From assembly GCF_023243075.1 (NCBI RefSeq), contig NZ_JALKFZ020000132.1:1-35856 (forward strand): a stretch of 35,856 nucleotides of DNA. Reading direction: 5' to 3'. Positions 18,201-29,258 of this stretch are shown piece by piece. Position 1 is the first letter of the stretch. Each line of letters opens with the position of its first letter. Origin of the DNA: Frankia sp. AiPa1 (GTDB taxonomy: Bacteria > Actinomycetota > Actinomycetes > Frankiales > Frankiaceae). Position numbers and translations under genes: made by a program. A model generated the notes under the pieces. The model was not told where the DNA came from and made no database searches. It saw only the letters and a list, made by a program, of their open reading frames with translations.

Positions 18201-18209
18201 AGGTAGCGG

Positions 18210-19068
18210 GTGGCTGGCAACAACGGCGAGGCCGGTCGGACGGTCTCCAGCCGGGTGTTCGCGGTTCTCGACGCCTTCGCGGGCCCGGCACAGCGGTTGC
18301 GGCTGACCGACATCGCCGAGTGGTCCGGCCTGCCGATGCCGACCGCCCTGCGCCTGGTCCGCGAACTGGTCGAGTGGGGTGGCCTGGAACGGTTCACCGA
18401 CGGCACCTACCGGATCGGGCGTCGCCTGTGGGCGCTCGGCACCACGGCGCCCTGCGTGCGACGGATGGGCGCGGCGACCAGGCCCAGCCTGGAACAGCTC
18501 GCGGCCCGTACGGGTGCCGACGTCTACCTGGCAGTCCTCGACGGAGCGGACGTGGTGGTCACCGAGCACGTCGGCGGCGGGCATCCGCACGGCGGGCGCG
18601 GCGGGCACCCGCGCGGCGGGCATCCGCATGGCGGGTACGCGCCCGGTGCGTGCGGCGCGGTGCCCCGCGTCCGGGTTGGCGACCGGCTGCCACTGCATGC
18701 CTGCGCCGCGGGGAAGGCGCTGCTGGCGCATGTCGATCCCCACATTGACGATCTGATGGCGCACGGTGTTGCCCTGACCCGGTTCACCCCCCCACACGCT
18801 CGCGACTGCTCGGCGGCTGGTCGCGGACCTGGAGCGGGCCCAGGCCCGGGGCGTGGCCGTCGAGCGCGAGGAACACCGGCTCGGCGTCGTCGGGATGGCC
18901 GCCGTGATCTCGCCGGGGGCGCCGGACGGCTACCCGGCCGCCATCGCGGTGGCAGCCTCGTCGGTGACCCCGCAGGACCGGTTGCTCGCTGCCGTGACCG
19001 CGGCGGCACGGCAGGGTCGCGCCGCCCCGCGCGGCCCGTGCGCGCTGCCCGCCGGCGACGGGCAGTGA
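18210..19068 (+). pseudogene. IclR-family regulator, frameshifted at a C7 tract
   Basis: GTG 18210 follows GGGAGG. Residues about 10-75 are the winged helix (SRVFAVLDAFAG, LTDIAEWSGLPMPTALRLV, DGTYRIG). The effector domain follows, with ADVYLAVLDGADVVV and LPLHACAAGKALLAH. After TRFTP the frame goes wrong: seven C at 18787-18793 where six would give FTPHTLATARRLVADLERAQ. The correct C-terminal part continues in the +1 frame as VEREEHRLGVVGMAAVISPG to a TGA at 19066-19068. Without correction the frame reads into unrelated sequence up to 19322, into the next gene. A loop at about 122-145 consists of repeated GGHPHGG units. It may be a true pseudogene, a phase-variable gene or an assembly error. 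Confidence 0.8.
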
Positions 19069-19150
19069 GAAATCGTCCCAGCCGCACGAGAATTCTTTAC
19101 CGCGTGAGAATTCTGTGGGTCATTGTCGCTGCCGGAAAGGGTGCAGGCGC

Positions 19151-19816
19151 ATGCGGGTGCTGGTTGTCGAGGACGATGTTCGGCTTGCCGAGGTTCTCCA
19201 TGCGGGCCTGCGGGCCGAGGGCTTCGACGTCGACGTCGTCCATGACGGTCTCGACGGGTACTGGCAGGCCAGGGAGGGCGCCCACGACGTCATCGTGCTG
19301 GACATTCTTCTGCCGTCGATGACCGGTTACGCGGTCGCCACCCGGCTGCGGGCCGAAAAGGTGTGGACGCCGCTGCTGATGCTGACCGCGAAGGACGGCG
19401 AGTACGACGAGGCCGACGGCCTGGACGCCGGTGCCGACGACTACCTGCGCAAGCCGTTCTCCTTCGTGGTGCTCACCGCCCGGCTCCGGGCGCTGGCTCG
19501 GCGGGGCGCCACCCCTCGACCGCGGCTGCTCAGCCACGGCGCGCTGGTGTTGGATCCGGAGTCGGGGGAGTGCACGGTCGGCGGCGGGCCGGTCACCCTG
19601 CAGCCGCGTGAGCGGGCGCTGATAGAGGTCATGCTGCGTAATCCCGGCCGCGTGCTGTCGAAGGACCGGCTGCTGGCCGCGGTGTGGGGTCTGGACGGAG
19701 CCGGCGACCCGAACCTGGTCGAGGTCTACGTCTCGAGCCTGCGGCGCAAGATCGGGGCGGGTCGGATCGCTACCGTGCGGGGGCTTGGCTACCGTCTCCT
19801 TGATCCCGATGACTAG
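19151..19816 (+). CDS. OmpR-family response regulator
   Basis: This 221-residue regulator has a receiver domain with acidic pocket EDD (7-9), phosphoacceptor Asp51 (VIVLDILLP), LTAKD and the lysine of RKPF. A winged-helix DNA-binding domain follows from about 125 to the end (LQPRERALIEVMLRNPGRVL, then RGLGYRLL). ATG 19151 has AAAGGG upstream. The kinase gene overlaps its stop by 8 bases. Likely target: the exporter operon starting at 21419, in front of which lie four 10-11-bp direct repeats of the kind OmpR-type regulators bind. Confidence 0.93.
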   Translation: MRVLVVEDDVRLAEVLHAGLRAEGFDVDVVHDGLDGYWQAREGAHDVIVLDILLPSMTGYAVATRLRAEKVWTPLLMLTAKDGEYDEADGLDAGADDYLRKPFSFVVLTARLRALARRGATPRPRLLSHGALVLDPESGECTVGGGPVTLQPRERALIEVMLRNPGRVLSKDRLLAAVWGLDGAGDPNLVEVYVSSLRRKIGAGRIATVRGLGYRLLDPDD

Positions 19817-21209
19817 CCGTGCGCGGCCTGCGTGGCCTGCGCGGCGCCGCTGGCTCCCGCGTTTCCTGCGCTCCCTGCGGGTGCGACTGACTCTGATGGC
19901 CACACTGGGCGTCTGCCTGGCCCTTGCCTCAGCCTCCTTCGCTCTGATCACCGGCATGTCCAACACGTTGTTCGGCCGGGCGCAGTCGGTGGCGAGCGGC
20001 GAGGTCGACCGGATCGCCGAGGCGCTGGCGCGCGGCGAGCCGATCCCCGAGCGGCTGGACATCCCGCCGGGCTATGTCACGACGATCCAGATTCGGGATG
20101 CCTCCGGCCGCCTGATCGAGACCCTGCCGCCGACGACGGCGACGGTCGCGCGGCGACCTGTTCCGTCCGCGCGGCCCCCCGCCGCGGCCGGCACGGCGCC
20201 GGGCGAGTCGTTGCCCCGGGACATGCGGGCCGCATCACGCACCGTGATGACGCCGCAGGGCCAGCGAACGGTGGTCGCGGTCTCCCGGCTGGGACAGATC
20301 TCGCAGAGCATCGATCTGGTCGAGCGCTCTCTGCTGGTGGCCGCGCCGCTGCTCGCCCTCGTCGTCGGCCTGCTGACCTGGTTCGCGGTGGACCGGTCAC
20401 TGCGCCCGATCGAGGCGCTGCGGGCGCGGACGGAGGCGATCAGTCACTCGACACTGGGCGAGCGCCTCCCGGAACCGGACACCGGAGACGAGGTCCAGCG
20501 CCTCGCCAGGACCCTCAACGAGATGCTCGACCGGCTGGACGTCGGGGCGAGGGTGCAGCGTGACTTCCTCTCGGACGCCTCCCACGAGCTGCGAACCCCG
20601 CTGGCCGCGATGCGCGCGGAGCTGGAGATCTCCATTGCGCACGGTCAGACGGCGGACTGGCCGGCTGTCGCCGCCCGGCTGCACCACGACACCCGGCGGA
20701 TGGAACGGCTGACCGGCGATCTGCTCATGCTCGCCCGGGCCGAGGACACCACGGCCTCCCGGTCCCCGCAGCCGGTGCGCCTGGATGAGATCGTGGCCGC
20801 CGAGGTGCCGGAGACGAGCCATGCCGCGCTCTTCGTCTCGCTGGAACCCGTCGAGATCATCGGGGTACCCGCCGAGCTGTCCCGGCTGGCCCGCAACCTT
20901 CTCGACAACGCCGACCGGCACGCTGTCCACGCGATCGCCGTGCGTCTGATGACCGAGCGGAACATGGCGGTCGTCACCGTCGACGACGACGGACCCGGCG
21001 TGCCGCCAGGCCAGCGCGAGCGGGTGTTCGACCGGTTCTTCCGGCTGGACGCCGGCCGGGACCGGGCCAGCGGTGGCGTGGGTCTGGGACTGGCGATGAC
21101 CCGCAGCATCGCCCGCGGGCACGGTGGCGACGTCCACGTGACGACGGCGCCGCTGGGCGGGGCGCGTTTCGAGGTGCGGCTGCCGCTGTCACCGCCCGAC
21201 CCGGTCTGA
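19809..21209 (+). CDS. Sensor histidine kinase
   Basis: A 466-residue membrane kinase. There are two membrane segments (about 27-48 and 174-194) with a roughly 125-residue extracellular sensor between them. The sensor carries a Pro/Ala-rich loop (VPSARPPAAAGTAPG). A HAMP linker (DRSLRPIEALRARTEAIS) is followed by HisKA with His259 in DASHELRTPLAAM. The ATPase domain has N box NLLDNADRHA, DDDGPGVP and GGVGLGLAM. ATG 19809 overlaps the regulator's stop. Its signal is unknown; linkage to an exporter suggests envelope stress or a toxic compound. Confidence 0.93.
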   Translation: MTSRARPAWPARRRWLPRFLRSLRVRLTLMATLGVCLALASASFALITGMSNTLFGRAQSVASGEVDRIAEALARGEPIPERLDIPPGYVTTIQIRDASGRLIETLPPTTATVARRPVPSARPPAAAGTAPGESLPRDMRAASRTVMTPQGQRTVVAVSRLGQISQSIDLVERSLLVAAPLLALVVGLLTWFAVDRSLRPIEALRARTEAISHSTLGERLPEPDTGDEVQRLARTLNEMLDRLDVGARVQRDFLSDASHELRTPLAAMRAELEISIAHGQTADWPAVAARLHHDTRRMERLTGDLLMLARAEDTTASRSPQPVRLDEIVAAEVPETSHAALFVSLEPVEIIGVPAELSRLARNLLDNADRHAVHAIAVRLMTERNMAVVTVDDDGPGVPPGQRERVFDRFFRLDAGRDRASGGVGLGLAMTRSIARGHGGDVHVTTAPLGGARFEVRLPLSPPDPV

Positions 21210-21319
21210 CGCGCGTCCGTCCGGTCGCGGGAGCAGCCAGCCCGAGCTGCCAACACTGCGGGCCGAGACTACTGCGGGCCGGGAAAACACTGCGGGCCGT
21301 GAAAACGCTGAGCTGCGGA

Positions 21320-21362
21320 CTCAGGTGTCTCTCAGCTCGGCTCAGGTGCATTCCAGGTTCGG
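21320..21362 (+). promoter_or_regulatory. Direct-repeat array, candidate response-regulator site
   Basis: Four repeats follow head to tail: CTCAGGTGTCT, CTCAGCTCGG, CTCAGGTGCAT and TCCAGGTTCGG, with spacings of 11, 10 and 11 bases, one helical turn each. Such arrays are the usual binding sites of OmpR-type regulators. It lies 57 bases before the lipoprotein gene. Just upstream, TGCGGGCCG occurs three times (21258-21299). Confidence 0.45.
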
Positions 21363-21418
21363 GGTCGATGGTCGTGACCAGCACGTGACTGACCCAGAAC
21401 CCAGGGAGATGGTCGCCG

Positions 21419-21934
21419 ATGACACGGCGCATGGCTGGCTCACTACTGTTCCTTCTGCTTCTGCCCGTCCTCATGCTCGTCGCCTGCTCGGACAGCGGCG
21501 GCGGGGGTACCGGCCAGGCCGCCGCGGCCGCTGGAGCGCCGTCGGCGGGCCCCACTGGCGATCCGCTGCTGGCCTACGCGCAGTGCATGCGTGACAACGG
21601 CGTCCAGGTGCCGGATCCCAAGCCGAGCCAGCCCGGGTCGCTGTACGCGGGAGTCGACACCTCGTCGGTCGCCTTCAAGACCGCCGACAAGGCCTGCGCC
21701 GGCCTGTTGTCCAGCGTGGTCCAGGACCGGGAGAAGCAGGACCCCGACCAGGTCGACCAGAAGAACGCCGAACTGCTCGCGCTGGCAGGCTGCCTGCGCA
21801 GCCACGGGATCAACGTTCCCGACCCCGTGCCCGGCCAGTCGGGTGGGCCCTTCGGGAAGAACCTGGACCGTAACGACCCCACTGTGAGCAAGGCGTTGAA
21901 GGCCTGCCAGCAGCCAGGCTCCACCGGGCGGTGA
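21419..21934 (+). CDS. Exporter-associated lipoprotein
   Basis: A 171-residue lipoprotein. The signal sequence ends in the lipobox LMLVAC with Cys23 as lipid anchor, followed by a Gly/Ala-rich linker. Two similar modules follow: AYAQCMRDNGVQVPDPKP and LALAGCLRSHGINVPDPVPG, each with one Cys that could pair with later cysteines. Small lipoproteins with this duplicated C-R-G-V-P-D-P motif are frequent in actinobacteria next to HlyD/MacB exporters, and that is the arrangement here. ATG 21419 has GGGAG upstream. Exact role is unknown; it could assist substrate capture at the cell surface. Confidence 0.82.
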   Translation: MTRRMAGSLLFLLLLPVLMLVACSDSGGGGTGQAAAAAGAPSAGPTGDPLLAYAQCMRDNGVQVPDPKPSQPGSLYAGVDTSSVAFKTADKACAGLLSSVVQDREKQDPDQVDQKNAELLALAGCLRSHGINVPDPVPGQSGGPFGKNLDRNDPTVSKALKACQQPGSTGR

Positions 21935-21940
21935 CCGATC

Positions 21941-23008
21941 ATGCGTAGGAAGATGATGACGAGGCGGACCGCGGCGCTGGCGACGCTCATCGGCATACTC
22001 GCCCTGGCGGTGGGCGGTGTGCTCCTCGCCTGGGCACTGTCCTCGGATTCCGGCGACGGTGAACAGACCGCGCAGGCCACGGCCAAGGCGCAGGTGCGGG
22101 ATCTGGAGCTCACCCAGACCCTGAGCGGCGTGATCGCCTACCGCGATCTTCGTGACCTCTACCCGGCCCGGCAGGGCACCGTCACCTGGTTGCCGCCGGT
22201 GGGCACCGACCTGTCCTCCGGGCAGGTGCTGATGCGCATCGACGATCGTCCGGTGGTGCTGCTCGACGGGAAGGTGCCCGCCTGGCGGGACCTGCAGCCG
22301 GGGGTGGGCGACGGCGCCGACGTGCTGGAACTGGAGACGGCGTTGCTCGCGCTCGGCCATGGCCACAAGTCGCCGACGTTTCCGGACGCGCACTGGGACG
22401 CCCAGACGACCGACGCGCTGAAGGAGCTCCAGGCGGCCACCGGCGCCGTCGTCGACGCAACGGCGGCACTCGGCGACCTCATGTTCACCGACGGCCCCAT
22501 CCACGTGGCCAAGCTCGGCGTGCAGGTCGGCGCGCAGGCGGCGCCGGACGCGTCGGTACTGTCCGTCTCCGGCATCGAGAAGATCGTGACCCTCGACCTG
22601 AACCCCCTTGACCGCAATCTCGTCTCCCAGGGGGCCCCGGTGCTGGTCGACCTGCCGACCGGCCAGACGGCGGCCGGCACGATCGATTCGGTCGGCGGAT
22701 CCCTGGAGATGAACGCGGACAACAAGCAGGTGTTCAAGGTCAAGGTTGTGCTGAAGGATCCCAAGGTAGCGGCCACGCTCGACCTCGCCCCGGTGACCGT
22801 GCACTACACGACCGTGACGGCGAAGAAGGTCCTGACAGTCCCGGTCTCGGCGGTGATCGCGGTACCCGGAGGCGGCTATGCCGTCGACGTCGTGAAGCCG
22901 CAGGGCGGACACCAGCGGGCGACGGTGAAACTCGGCGCCTGGGGCGACGGCTTCGTCGGTGTGAGCGGCGGCCTCGCCACCGGCTCCCTGGTCGAGGTGC
23001 CGCGGTGA
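21941..23008 (+). CDS. Membrane-anchored adaptor with peptidoglycan-binding-like segment
   Basis: This 355-residue protein is an HlyD/MacA-like adaptor: one membrane anchor at about 12-33, then a beta-rich external domain (QVRDLELTQTLSGVIAYRDL, GTVTWLPPVGTDLSSGQVLM). A segment at about 127-168, DVLELETALLALGHG followed by WDAQTTDALKELQAATG, resembles peptidoglycan-binding domain 1. The C-terminal barrel ends in GVSGGLATGSLVEV. The peptidoglycan-binding segment replaces the coiled coil of Gram-negative adaptors, as usual in actinobacteria. It starts 6 bases after the lipoprotein gene and overlaps the ATPase gene by 4. Confidence 0.85.
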   Translation: MRRKMMTRRTAALATLIGILALAVGGVLLAWALSSDSGDGEQTAQATAKAQVRDLELTQTLSGVIAYRDLRDLYPARQGTVTWLPPVGTDLSSGQVLMRIDDRPVVLLDGKVPAWRDLQPGVGDGADVLELETALLALGHGHKSPTFPDAHWDAQTTDALKELQAATGAVVDATAALGDLMFTDGPIHVAKLGVQVGAQAAPDASVLSVSGIEKIVTLDLNPLDRNLVSQGAPVLVDLPTGQTAAGTIDSVGGSLEMNADNKQVFKVKVVLKDPKVAATLDLAPVTVHYTTVTAKKVLTVPVSAVIAVPGGGYAVDVVKPQGGHQRATVKLGAWGDGFVGVSGGLATGSLVEVPR

Positions 23009-23700
23009 GCCGGCCCGTGCTGGAATTCGTGGACGTCATCCACGAGTACCCGGGCTCACCGCCGGTCCGGGCACTCGACCACGTCACCCTGACGGTGTCG
23101 GCGGGCGAGTGGGTGGCGATCGTCGGGCCGTCGGGCTCGGGCAAGTCCACCCTGCTCAATCTGATGGGTGCCCTCGACCAGCCGACCACAGGCACCGTCC
23201 GCATCGACGGTCATGACCTGGCGGGGCTGGACGACGAGCAGCTGTCCGCGTTGCGTGGGCGGGCCCTGGGCTTCGTGTTCCAGTCCTTTCACCTCCTGGC
23301 TGGCATGACGGCGTTGGAGAACGTCGCCACCGCCCTGGTCTATCGAGGCGTTCCCGCCGCCGAGCGGCGGGAACGCGCGGCGGCGGCGATGTCCCGCGTC
23401 GGCCTCGGCCACCGCATCGGGCACCGGCCCGCCCAGCTGTCCGGAGGGGAGTCCCAGCGGGTCGCGATCGCCCGGGCCCTGGTGGGCGCACCAAGTCTGG
23501 TACTCGCGGACGAGCCGACCGGAAACCTGGACAGCCGGACCGGGGAGGAGATCATGGGCCTGTTCCAGGAACTGCACCGGGAGGGAACCACGCTGGTCCT
23601 GATCACGCATGACCAGGGAATCGCGGCGGCAGCGCCCAGAAGGGTCGGAATCCGGGACGGAAAGATCGTGGTCTCGACGCGCGACGGGGTGACGGTATGA
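23005..23700 (+). CDS. MacB/LolD-type ABC ATPase
   Basis: A 231-residue ATPase with Walker A GPSGSGKST (41-49), the family's VFQSFHLLAGMTALENV after the Q-loop, signature LSGGESQR, Walker B LVLADEPTGNLD and H-loop LITHDQ. Enzymes of this subfamily drive a mechanical permease instead of a classical transport pore. GTG 23005 overlaps the adaptor's stop and its own stop overlaps the permease start (ATGA), so the four-gene operon is tightly coupled. Confidence 0.95.
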   Translation: MSRPVLEFVDVIHEYPGSPPVRALDHVTLTVSAGEWVAIVGPSGSGKSTLLNLMGALDQPTTGTVRIDGHDLAGLDDEQLSALRGRALGFVFQSFHLLAGMTALENVATALVYRGVPAAERRERAAAAMSRVGLGHRIGHRPAQLSGGESQRVAIARALVGAPSLVLADEPTGNLDSRTGEEIMGLFQELHREGTTLVLITHDQGIAAAAPRRVGIRDGKIVVSTRDGVTV

Positions 23701-24941
23701 CGGCCCCGCTGGTCGCTCCGAGTACGGACGAGTCACGGTCGCCGGCGCCCGTCCCCCGTTCGGTACTGACCCCACGCGACGCACTCGCGCTCGGCGTGCA
23801 GGGCCTGCGCGGGCGTCGCGGTCGAGCGCTGCTGACCTCGGTGGGAATCGCGATCGGAATCGCCGCCATCGTCGCCGTCATCGGCATCTCGGCCTCGTCA
23901 AAGGCGAATGTGCTGGCGGTCCTCGACCGGCTCGGCACCAATTATCTCACCATCACGCCCGGGCAGACGCTGGGCAGCGACGAGCAGGCCCAGCTCCCGC
24001 CGGAGTCGGTGGGCCGACTGTCCCTGCTCGATCACGTACAGTCCGTCGCCGCGACGGCGCAGCTCGGTGTCACCGTGCGTCGTACTGACGTGGTGCCGGC
24101 GACCAACACCAAAGGAACGGTCGTTCTCGCCGCGGAGCCCGACCTGCTGTCCACTCTCAACGGTCGCCTCCGTGGCGGCCGTTGGCTGGACGCCACGCCG
24201 CGGGACTATCCCACGGTGGTGCTGGGCGTGACGGCGGCCAGCCGCCAGGGTGTGGATCTCTCGGCGGGAGGACAGCTGGTGTGGATCGGAGACCAGTGGT
24301 TCGCCGTGGTCGGGATTCTCGACGAGATGCCGTTGGCCCCGGAGCTCGACAACGCGGCACTGATCAGTACCGCGGTCGCCACCCAGAAGTTCGGCTACCA
24401 GGGCTCGCCGACCACAGTGTACCTGCGGACCAGCCCCGCGGACATCAACGGTGTGCGCGATGTCGCCGCCGCCACCGCCGATCCGGTCTCGCCCCAGGAA
24501 GTGGACGTCACCCGCCCGTCCGACGCGATCGAGGCGCGGGCGGCGACGGACAGTGCCTTCACCACGCTGCTGCTCGGGCTCGGCGGGGTGGCTCTGCTCG
24601 TCGGTGGCGTCGGCATCGCGAACGTCATGGTCATCTCGGTCCTCGAGCGGCGGGGCGAGATCGGGGTCCGGCGGGCGCTCGGGGCGACGCGGCGCCACAT
24701 CCGCACACAGTTCCTGGTCGAGGCGCTGGTGCAGGCGGCGCTGGGCGGGCTCGCGGGAGTCCTGCTCGGCGGTGCGATCACCGTCGGCTACGGGCTGAGC
24801 ATGGGCTGGCCGATCGACCTCCCGGTCGTGGGACTGGCCGGTGGCATCCTGGCGGCGCTGGTCGTCGGTGGGGTCGCCGGTCTCTACCCCGCGAGCCGCG
24901 CCGCCAGACTCGAGCCCGCGCAGGCGGTCCGGCCCTCGTGA
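23697..24941 (+). CDS. MacB/FtsX-type ABC permease
   Basis: A 414-residue permease with the MacB layout. A first membrane segment is at about 40-62 (ALLTSVGIAIGIAAIVAVIG). The large external domain starts with LGTNYLTITPGQ, and three further segments at the C-terminus begin after ATDSAFTTLLLGLGGVALLV with the motif VLERRGEIGVRRALGATRRHI. It would couple ATP hydrolysis to movement of the external domain and the adaptor, expelling a peptide, antibiotic or lipid. It is the last gene of the operon. Confidence 0.93.
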   Translation: MTAPLVAPSTDESRSPAPVPRSVLTPRDALALGVQGLRGRRGRALLTSVGIAIGIAAIVAVIGISASSKANVLAVLDRLGTNYLTITPGQTLGSDEQAQLPPESVGRLSLLDHVQSVAATAQLGVTVRRTDVVPATNTKGTVVLAAEPDLLSTLNGRLRGGRWLDATPRDYPTVVLGVTAASRQGVDLSAGGQLVWIGDQWFAVVGILDEMPLAPELDNAALISTAVATQKFGYQGSPTTVYLRTSPADINGVRDVAAATADPVSPQEVDVTRPSDAIEARAATDSAFTTLLLGLGGVALLVGGVGIANVMVISVLERRGEIGVRRALGATRRHIRTQFLVEALVQAALGGLAGVLLGGAITVGYGLSMGWPIDLPVVGLAGGILAALVVGGVAGLYPASRAARLEPAQAVRPS

Positions 24942-25073
24942 CGTGGTGCACCCGGATACAGTGACGCTTCCGTGGGATTAGTTGTGATGCTGTGGATGTC
25001 CCCAGGCCACTGCTGACGGGTTGTCACCCTGGACGGATCACTCCTCGACTCACTCCTCGACCGAAACGGCGGC

Positions 25074-28000
25074 ATGAAGACATACGGAGACATCGCGGCG
25101 CTCACCGGTCCGGCTCGCCGGCGGCTGGTGGCCCGGCTTCGGGCCGTCGAGCCGGGCATTGCGGAAGTGGACGCGGAGTACGTCCACTTCGTCGATCTTG
25201 GTGGCGTCCGGGACATCCTCGACGAGGCGGACGAGGCGCGGCTGCGGGGGCTGCTGACCTACGGGGAGGTGTTCGAGGGGGACCGGGCGTCGGCGGTGGC
25301 GACGCTGGTGGTGCTGCCGCGGCCGGGGACGATCTCGCCGTGGTCGTCGAAGGCCTCCGACATCGCCGCGTCCGCCGGGCTGACCGCCGTCCGGCGGATC
25401 GAGCGGGGCACCGTCTACTACCTGTACGGCACCGGCGGCCCGTTCGATTGGCATGCCCTCGCGCCGCTGCTGCACGACCGGATGACCGAGGTCGTCGAGA
25501 CGTCGCTGGATGCCGCGTCCGCCCTGTTCGCCGCCGGGAGCCCGAAGCCCCATGCGCGGGTCGACCTGCTCGGCCGGGGCGAGGCGGCACTCGCCGCGGC
25601 CAACGCGGATCTCGGCCTGGCGCTCGGGGCCGGTGACATCGCCTACCTCGCCGAGAAGTACCGCGAGCTTGGCCGCAACCCGACCGACGTCGAACTGATG
25701 ATGTTCGCGCAGGTCAACAGCGAGCACTGCCGGCACAAGGTGTTCAACGCCGACTGGGTGATCGATGGCGACGCCCGGTCGCGAAGCCTGTTCGCCATGA
25801 TCCGCAACACGCACGCACAGTCCGGCGAGCACGTGCTCTCGGCGTATTCGGACAACGCCGCCGTGCTGCGCGGCGAGCAGGCGTCCTGGTTCTACCCGGA
25901 CCCGGCGACCCATGCCTACCGCCGGCACGACGGCCCGGCGCACATCCTGGTCAAGGTCGAGACGCACAACCATCCGACCGCGATCGCCCCGGGCCCCGGC
26001 GCCGCGACCGGCGTCGGCGGGGAGATCCGCGACGAGGGGGCCACCGGTCGCGGCGGGGCGCCGAAGATGGGGCTGGCCGGCTACACGGTCTCGAACCTGC
26101 GCATCCCCGGCGACGACTGTCCCTGGGAGGGCGACGAGGACCGTCCGGACCGCATCTCGCCTCCACTGGAGATCATGACGGATGCGCCGCTCGGCGCCGC
26201 CGGCTACAACAACGAGTTCGGTCGGCCGAACCTCGTCGGCTACTTCCGCACCTTCGAGGCAGCCGGTGGCCCTGGTGGCCCTGGTGGCCCTGGTGGCCCT
26301 GGCGGCCCTGGCGGGCCGCGCGGCCGGTGGGGTTACCACAAGCCGATCATGATTGCCGGCGGCGTTGGGAATGTCCGCGACGTGCTGGTGCGCAAGGGGC
26401 AGCTCGCCGCGGGCGACCTGGTCATCGTGCTCGGCGGCCCGGCGATGCTCATCGGCCTCGGCGGAGGGGCCGCCTCCAGCATGCAGACCGGCGCCGGTGA
26501 CGCCGAACTCGACTTCGCCTCCGTGCAGCGTGGCAACGCCGAGATGCAGCGGCGCGCCCAGGAGGTCATCAACGCCTGCTGGGCGCTGGACGAGGCGAAC
26601 CCGATCGTCTCCATCCACGATGTCGGCGCCGGCGGTTGGTCGAACGCGCTGCCCGAACTGGTGCACGACGCGGGGCGCGGCGCCGTGTTCGAGCTGCGGG
26701 ACCTGCCGAACGCCGACGCCGGGATGACGCCGCTGCAGATCTGGTGCAACGAGGCGCAGGAACGCTACGTCCTCGGCATCGCCGCCGCCGATCTCGCCAC
26801 CTTCACGGCGCTGTGCGCGCGGGAACGCTGCCTGTTCGCCGTCGTCGGCACCGTCACCGCCGAGGAACGCCTCATCGTCCGCGACCGCCTGTTCGCCATC
26901 GCGCCTGACGACGACGCCTCCGGTGACGGCACGTCCGGCAGCGGCGCGTCCGAGGGCGACGCGTCCGGTGGCGGGGCGCCGGTGGATGTGCCGATGTCGC
27001 TGCTGTTCGGCGAGGCGTCGCGGCAGACCCGCGCGGCACGGTCGGTGACCATCGGGACGGAGCCGTTCGACGAGACGGGGATCGTGCTGGCGGAGGCGGT
27101 CGAACGGGTGCTGCGGGTGCCCGCGGTCGGCAGCAAGAAGTTCCTCATCACGATCGGCGACCGCACCGTCGGCGGGCACACCGTGCGGGACCAGCTCGTC
27201 GGGCCCTGGCAGGTTCCCGTCAGCGACGTCGCCGTGACGGCATCGGCGTATGGCAGCCGCACCGGCGAGGCGTTGGCGATGGGGGAGCGCACCCCGCTCG
27301 CGACGGTGAACGCCCAGGCCTCCGCCCGGATGGCCGTCGGTGAGGCGCTCACCAACCTGGCCGGCGCCGCGGTCGCGGACCTGGGTCGGGTGGCGCTCTC
27401 GGCGAACTGGATGGCGGCGGTCGGCGTCGACGACCAGCAGGCCCCGCTGTACGACGCGGTCGAGGCGCTGGGGGAACGGTTCTGCCCGGAGCTTGGCATC
27501 CCGATCCCGGTCGGCAAGGATTCCACCAGCATGCGCACCGTCTGGACGGACGACGGCGGGGAGCACGCCGTCACCTCGCCGGTGTCACTGATCGTCACCG
27601 CGGCGGCGCCGGTCGCGGACGTCTCCCGGGTGCTCACCCCGCAGCTCGCCCGGGACGAGGACAGCCGGCTGGTGTTCGTCGACCTTGCCGCCATCGAGCC
27701 TGCCGCAGCCGCGGCTCGGTCCGCAGCTGCGGGTCGGCTCGGCAGGAAGGGTCGGCTCGGCGGGGAGGGCCGGCTTGGCGGTTCGGCGCTGGGGCTGGCG
27801 TACGACCGGCATGCGCCCGCGCCTGTTCCCGATGCCGACGCCGACGTGCTGCGCCGGTTCTTCGCCGCGACCCGGCCGCTGGTCACCGACCCCGAGGTGC
27901 TCGCCTACCACGACCGCTCCGATGGCGGGCTGTTCGCCACGCTCGTCGAGATGGCCTTCGCCGGACGGGTCGGCCTTGACGTCGACCTGGCCTGCCTGGC

Positions 28001-29258
28001 CGGCTCGCCCAATCTGGCCGCCTCGCCCAGCCTGACCGGCGGGACGCTGCTGGCCCGGCTGTTCGCCGAGGAACTCGGCGCCGTGTTCCAGGTGGCCGGG
28101 CCCGCCGTGGATCGGGTCGTCGCGGCGCTCGCCGGCGACCTGGGCGCGGACCGCGTCCACGTGCTCGGCCGGCCCACCGGCCAGCAGCGCATCGTGCTGC
28201 GCGACGGCGGGGCGGTCGTCTACGCGAACGGCCGGGCGGAGCTCGAACGGGTCTGGGCGACGACGAGCTATCTCATCCAACGGCGCCGCGACAACCCCGA
28301 GTCCGCCGACGCGGAGTACACCGCGATCCTCGACGACGCCGACCCCGGCATCACCGAGCGGATCACCTTCCCGCTGCTGGACGGGGCCACGGGTGCCCCC
28401 CGCCCGAAGGCGGCGATCCTGCGCGACGAGGGCGTCAACGGCCACGTCGAGATGGCCGCCGCGTTCGACGCCGCCGGGTTCGACGCCGTCGACGTCCACA
28501 TGACCGACCTGCTCACCGGCCGGGCCGCGCTCGACGGCTTCCAGGTGCTCGCCGCCTGCGGGGGTTTCTCCTACGGGGACGTGCTCGGCGCGGGCCTCGG
28601 ATGGGCGAAGTCGATCCTTGCCCACCCGGAGCTCGCCGCCGCGTTCCGCACCTACTTCCACCGCCCCGACACGCTCACCCTTGGTGTCTGCAACGGCTGC
28701 CAGATGGTCGCCGGCCTCGGCGCGCTCATCCCCGGCGCGAACGGCTGGCCGACTCTGCTGGAGAACACCTCCGAGCGGTTCGAGGCGCGGGTGTCCAGCC
28801 TGCTCATCGAGGACTCACCGTCCGTGCTGTTCACCGGGATGGCGGGGTCGGTGCTCGCCGTGCCGATCGCCCACGGCGAGGGCCGGATGGACTTCGGCCC
28901 CGCCGGCACCCCGGGCGCGGTGACTGCCCGTTACGTCGACAACCACGGCAAGCCCACCCAGGACTACCCGGCCAACCCCAACGGCAGCCCCGCCGCCGTC
29001 GCCGCCGTCACCTCCGACGACGGCCGGGTCACCCTGATCATGCCCCACCCCGAGCGCGCCTTCCTCACCCAGCAACGCTCCTGGCTACCCGTCAACTCCG
29101 CCCCCGGCACTCCCGGCACTCCCGGCGCCCCCAGCACTCCCGACGTGGCCGACCTGGCTGATGCGACGGCCCCGGCTGGCGCCGGAGCGGACGACGGGCG
29201 CTACGGACCGTGGCTGCGCATCTTCCAGAACGCCCGCGCCTGGCTCGACCGCACCTGA
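25074..29258 (+). CDS. purL: Phosphoribosylformylglycinamidine synthase, long single-chain type
   Basis: placeholder. Confidence 0.93.
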   Translation: MKTYGDIAALTGPARRRLVARLRAVEPGIAEVDAEYVHFVDLGGVRDILDEADEARLRGLLTYGEVFEGDRASAVATLVVLPRPGTISPWSSKASDIAASAGLTAVRRIERGTVYYLYGTGGPFDWHALAPLLHDRMTEVVETSLDAASALFAAGSPKPHARVDLLGRGEAALAAANADLGLALGAGDIAYLAEKYRELGRNPTDVELMMFAQVNSEHCRHKVFNADWVIDGDARSRSLFAMIRNTHAQSGEHVLSAYSDNAAVLRGEQASWFYPDPATHAYRRHDGPAHILVKVETHNHPTAIAPGPGAATGVGGEIRDEGATGRGGAPKMGLAGYTVSNLRIPGDDCPWEGDEDRPDRISPPLEIMTDAPLGAAGYNNEFGRPNLVGYFRTFEAAGGPGGPGGPGGPGGPGGPRGRWGYHKPIMIAGGVGNVRDVLVRKGQLAAGDLVIVLGGPAMLIGLGGGAASSMQTGAGDAELDFASVQRGNAEMQRRAQEVINACWALDEANPIVSIHDVGAGGWSNALPELVHDAGRGAVFELRDLPNADAGMTPLQIWCNEAQERYVLGIAAADLATFTALCARERCLFAVVGTVTAEERLIVRDRLFAIAPDDDASGDGTSGSGASEGDASGGGAPVDVPMSLLFGEASRQTRAARSVTIGTEPFDETGIVLAEAVERVLRVPAVGSKKFLITIGDRTVGGHTVRDQLVGPWQVPVSDVAVTASAYGSRTGEALAMGERTPLATVNAQASARMAVGEALTNLAGAAVADLGRVALSANWMAAVGVDDQQAPLYDAVEALGERFCPELGIPIPVGKDSTSMRTVWTDDGGEHAVTSPVSLIVTAAAPVADVSRVLTPQLARDEDSRLVFVDLAAIEPAAAAARSAAAGRLGRKGRLGGEGRLGGSALGLAYDRHAPAPVPDADADVLRRFFAATRPLVTDPEVLAYHDRSDGGLFATLVEMAFAGRVGLDVDLACLAGSPNLAASPSLTGGTLLARLFAEELGAVFQVAGPAVDRVVAALAGDLGADRVHVLGRPTGQQRIVLRDGGAVVYANGRAELERVWATTSYLIQRRRDNPESADAEYTAILDDADPGITERITFPLLDGATGAPRPKAAILRDEGVNGHVEMAAAFDAAGFDAVDVHMTDLLTGRAALDGFQVLAACGGFSYGDVLGAGLGWAKSILAHPELAAAFRTYFHRPDTLTLGVCNGCQMVAGLGALIPGANGWPTLLENTSERFEARVSSLLIEDSPSVLFTGMAGSVLAVPIAHGEGRMDFGPAGTPGAVTARYVDNHGKPTQDYPANPNGSPAAVAAVTSDDGRVTLIMPHPERAFLTQQRSWLPVNSAPGTPGTPGAPSTPDVADLADATAPAGAGADDGRYGPWLRIFQNARAWLDRT